From Entamoeba invadens IP1 (Eukaryota > Evosea > Mastigamoebida > Endamoebidae), in contig NW_004191777.1 in the NCBI RefSeq assembly GCF_000330505.1, positions 752,352 through 816,351 on the forward strand: 64,000 bases of DNA, read 5' to 3'. Below, piece by piece: positions 62,217 to 64,000 of this stretch. Numbering within the stretch: position 1 is the stretch's first letter; each line of letters starts with the position of its first letter. The translations under genes were made by a program, and so were the position numbers. The notes under the pieces were generated by a model. That model had not been told where the DNA came from. It was given only the letters and a program-made list of their open reading frames with translations, and did not search any database.

Positions 62217-64000
62217 TCACATTAACAACCCAAACGCAGAGAGTCTTCGAGGAAACTTGGTATCACCAAATCCCATTTCGTCGACATTATCCCTTAGACA
62301 ACTCACACTCCCCAAACTGATTTCCTCTTCCATCAATTCTTCCATCTTCTTCTGTGGAGGAGTGAAATGATCGATGACTGTTTTCCCACTTCCCGCACTT
62401 TCTGGGCTTTTTGGTGTCATAAGTGCTCGAAGACTTCCGTTCGACTTTCTTTTCTCTGGAAGTGTTATTACTGGGTATCTCTTCCCCGCCTCCCCCACAA
62501 CACAGTTTCTCTTCTTCTCACTCTTCTTTGGTTTCTTCACATCAGAGTTTCGTGTCTTTGGTTTCTGAAATTCGTCGCTCAGTCTGTCCGTCTTCTTTCC
62601 TAAGAAGTCTTCTGTGTTAATATTAAACGAATTGAATGGATTCGAAAACATCAAATCTGCACCAAAATTGTCTCTTTGTGTTGCTTGGGTCTCTTCTTCC
62701 ATATGTACTCTTTTCGAATAGTCATACACTGACTCATTCTCTGCTTCGGGCTCGACATATCCCCTAAGCCACTCATAATTCTCAATTTGTGTTGCTGTCG
62801 GTCGTGCATTTGGATTGATCTGTAACATACTCCCCACTAAGTAAATCAGTTGCATCGGCATTTCTTTTGGAAACGCAATTTTGTTCACTGCTCTCTCATC
62901 ATAACACCTCTCAAACTCCTTCGAACAGCACATGTTAAATAACATGACACCGCAACTCCAAATGTCCGACGAGCAGTCATACTCTTTACTCGCTCGTATC
63001 TCCGGCGCTAAATATCCCAACGTCCCAACAAATGTACAACACTTGTCTTCAGTCATTCGTTTCGCAACACCAAAATCAGCCAATTTCGCATCGCCGTTTA
63101 ACGTTAGTAACACATTTTCAGGTTTAATGTCGCGATGAATGAAGTGATTCTTATGGACATAAGCCAACGCACACATAATCTGCCCAAAGACCTTTTTAAT
63201 GAAGTTTTCGTCGATTAAGGGATACATCAAAACGTCCGAATTTAAAGTCTTGTGTGCCAAATTGATACGCGAATCAAGTGACCCCCCGCCAATATACTCC
63301 ATCACCATGTATACATAATAATCAAAGTAATACACATTATAGATTTGAACGATATTCTTATGTTGCAACTTACACAGATTCTCCGCTTCGGCTAAAATGT
63401 CCTTCATCGTCTCTTTAGTCGCTTTGATATTCTTTTTGTCAATGACTTTGACGGCAACCTCCCCCATATCCCCAAATTTGCGCTTGAATAAGTGGACCGT
63501 TGCTGTTGCGCCTCTTCCCAAATTCTTCAAGAGGGAATAGTCATTACTAAATTTCGTCACTTCACTGGTGATCGAAATGATCGACTGCGTTGTACTTCCT
63601 ATTGTTAACGTCGCTGGAAGATGAATCAATACTTTTTCCTTTTTAATTTGGTCATGTTTGTGGGCGTCATCGTCTAATAATGTCCCATTGGTCGAATAAT
63701 CTTCAAAATAAATGTCGCCATCTTCAAATGTGAGTCTTCCATGTTTGGAGCTACACACTTGATTGGTTAATACTATCGAATTGTCATTTGGTTCTAAGGA
63801 CTTCGGCTTGCGGACAATGCAATACTCCGCATTCACTAACTCAATCACTTGCCGGAACCCGTTCTCTTCGACGGACAGCGTTCCCCAATTTGTTTGTGTG
63901 AATGTCGCGACTTGCGTTGGGGCATCAAGTTGCGTACATTGTTGTGTGCATTGGTGCGTACACGCTTGGGTACATGCCTGTGTACAAGCTTGTGTACACT
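62217..64000 (-). CDS. Chk2/Rad53-type checkpoint kinase (5' end outside window)
   Basis: The frame is open to the right edge, so the N-terminus is missing; about 593 residues are visible. Order: an SQ/TQ cluster (residues about 1-36 with seven TQ motifs), an FHA domain (NWGTLSVEENG, then SSKHGRLTFEDG and FEDYSTNGTLLD), and a kinase domain with NLGRGATATVHL, VAVKVIDKK, FIHRDIKPENVLL, LADFGVAK and GTLGYLAPE. This layout is typical of Chk2/Rad53, activated by ATM/ATR phosphorylation of the TQ cluster and FHA-mediated dimerisation. All catalytic residues are present. The basic C-terminal tail (KKPKKSEKKR) may be a nuclear signal. Confidence 0.88.
   Translation of the reverse strand, partial: CTQACTQACTQACTHQCTQQCTQLDAPTQVATFTQTNWGTLSVEENGFRQVIELVNAEYCIVRKPKSLEPNDNSIVLTNQVCSSKHGRLTFEDGDIYFEDYSTNGTLLDDDAHKHDQIKKEKVLIHLPATLTIGSTTQSIISITSEVTKFSNDYSLLKNLGRGATATVHLFKRKFGDMGEVAVKVIDKKNIKATKETMKDILAEAENLCKLQHKNIVQIYNVYYFDYYVYMVMEYIGGGSLDSRINLAHKTLNSDVLMYPLIDENFIKKVFGQIMCALAYVHKNHFIHRDIKPENVLLTLNGDAKLADFGVAKRMTEDKCCTFVGTLGYLAPEIRASKEYDCSSDIWSCGVMLFNMCCSKEFERCYDERAVNKIAFPKEMPMQLIYLVGSMLQINPNARPTATQIENYEWLRGYVEPEAENESVYDYSKRVHMEEETQATQRDNFGADLMFSNPFNSFNINTEDFLGKKTDRLSDEFQKPKTRNSDVKKPKKSEKKRNCVVGEAGKRYPVITLPEKRKSNGSLRALMTPKSPESAGSGKTVIDHFTPPQKKMEELMEEEISLGSVSCLRDNVDEMGFGDTKFPRRLSAFGLLM
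63927..63998 (-). repeat. Coding tandem repeat, six 12-bp units
   Basis: Six consecutive 12-nt units encode CTQA (three times), CTHQ, CTQQ and CTQL. They form the phospho-target cluster of the kinase. The array reaches the window edge and may continue beyond it. Confidence 0.85.

Overview
The window is nuclear DNA of an Entamoeba species, most likely the reptile parasite E. invadens or a close relative. It is AT-rich and tightly packed with genes. Introns are few and very short (39 to about 170 nt), start almost always with GTTTGT and end mostly in TAG. Core promoters carry the Entamoeba-type TATA-like and GAAC (AATGAACT) elements within about 50 nt of the ATG. Gene families typical of the genus are present: a Cys-rich transmembrane TKL kinase, a BspA-like leucine-rich repeat protein, a C2 protein with a Pro/Gly/Tyr tail, and Ras and Rac GTPases. 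There are no rRNAs, tRNAs, transposons or CRISPR. One 100-N assembly gap lies at 4869-4968.

Layout. 0-10 kb: end of an unknown gene, an SFT2 Golgi protein, a seven-helix membrane protein, a transmembrane kinase (with the gap), a REV1-like protein with a degraded active site, a one-helix membrane protein, and a DUF1764 protein. 10-22 kb: a coiled-coil protein, cysteinyl-tRNA synthetase, a PAP2/sphingosine-phosphate phosphatase, the DEAD-box helicase HAS1/DDX18, a possible structured RNA, Ras, a large unknown helical protein and a BspA-like LRR protein. 22-34 kb: a BIG-type Arf exchange factor with an added zinc finger, VPS26, Rac, ribosomal protein eL24, and a C2 protein. 34-46 kb: primase large subunit, POP1, a secreted Lys-rich glycoprotein, membrane proteins, and a run of small genes that are easy to miss: OST4, EMC6, an APH-1-like protein and a Rab-like pseudo-GTPase; then a secreted helical protein. 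46-64 kb: a 2023-residue Furry/Tao3-like protein, MON2, a HOPS/CORVET-like RING protein, a filamin-like protein, an ANTH-like protein and a Chk2/Rad53-type kinase running off the end.

Common threads. Many genes act in membrane traffic (SFT2, BIG, MON2, VPS26, HOPS-like, ANTH-like, Rab-like), ER membrane machines (OST4, EMC6, APH-1-like) and genome maintenance or RNA processing (REV1, PRI2, Chk2-like, HAS1, POP1). No operons are expected; neighbours are probably transcribed separately.

Main discoveries. An OST4 microprotein has a start codon split by an intron. EMC6 and APH-1 homologues appear only after introns are removed. A prenylated Rab-like protein has lost its GTP-binding motifs. A Chk2-like kinase has a tandem Cys-Thr-Gln phospho-target cluster. 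Ten genes had to be joined across introns, several over in-frame stops that would otherwise look like disruptions.
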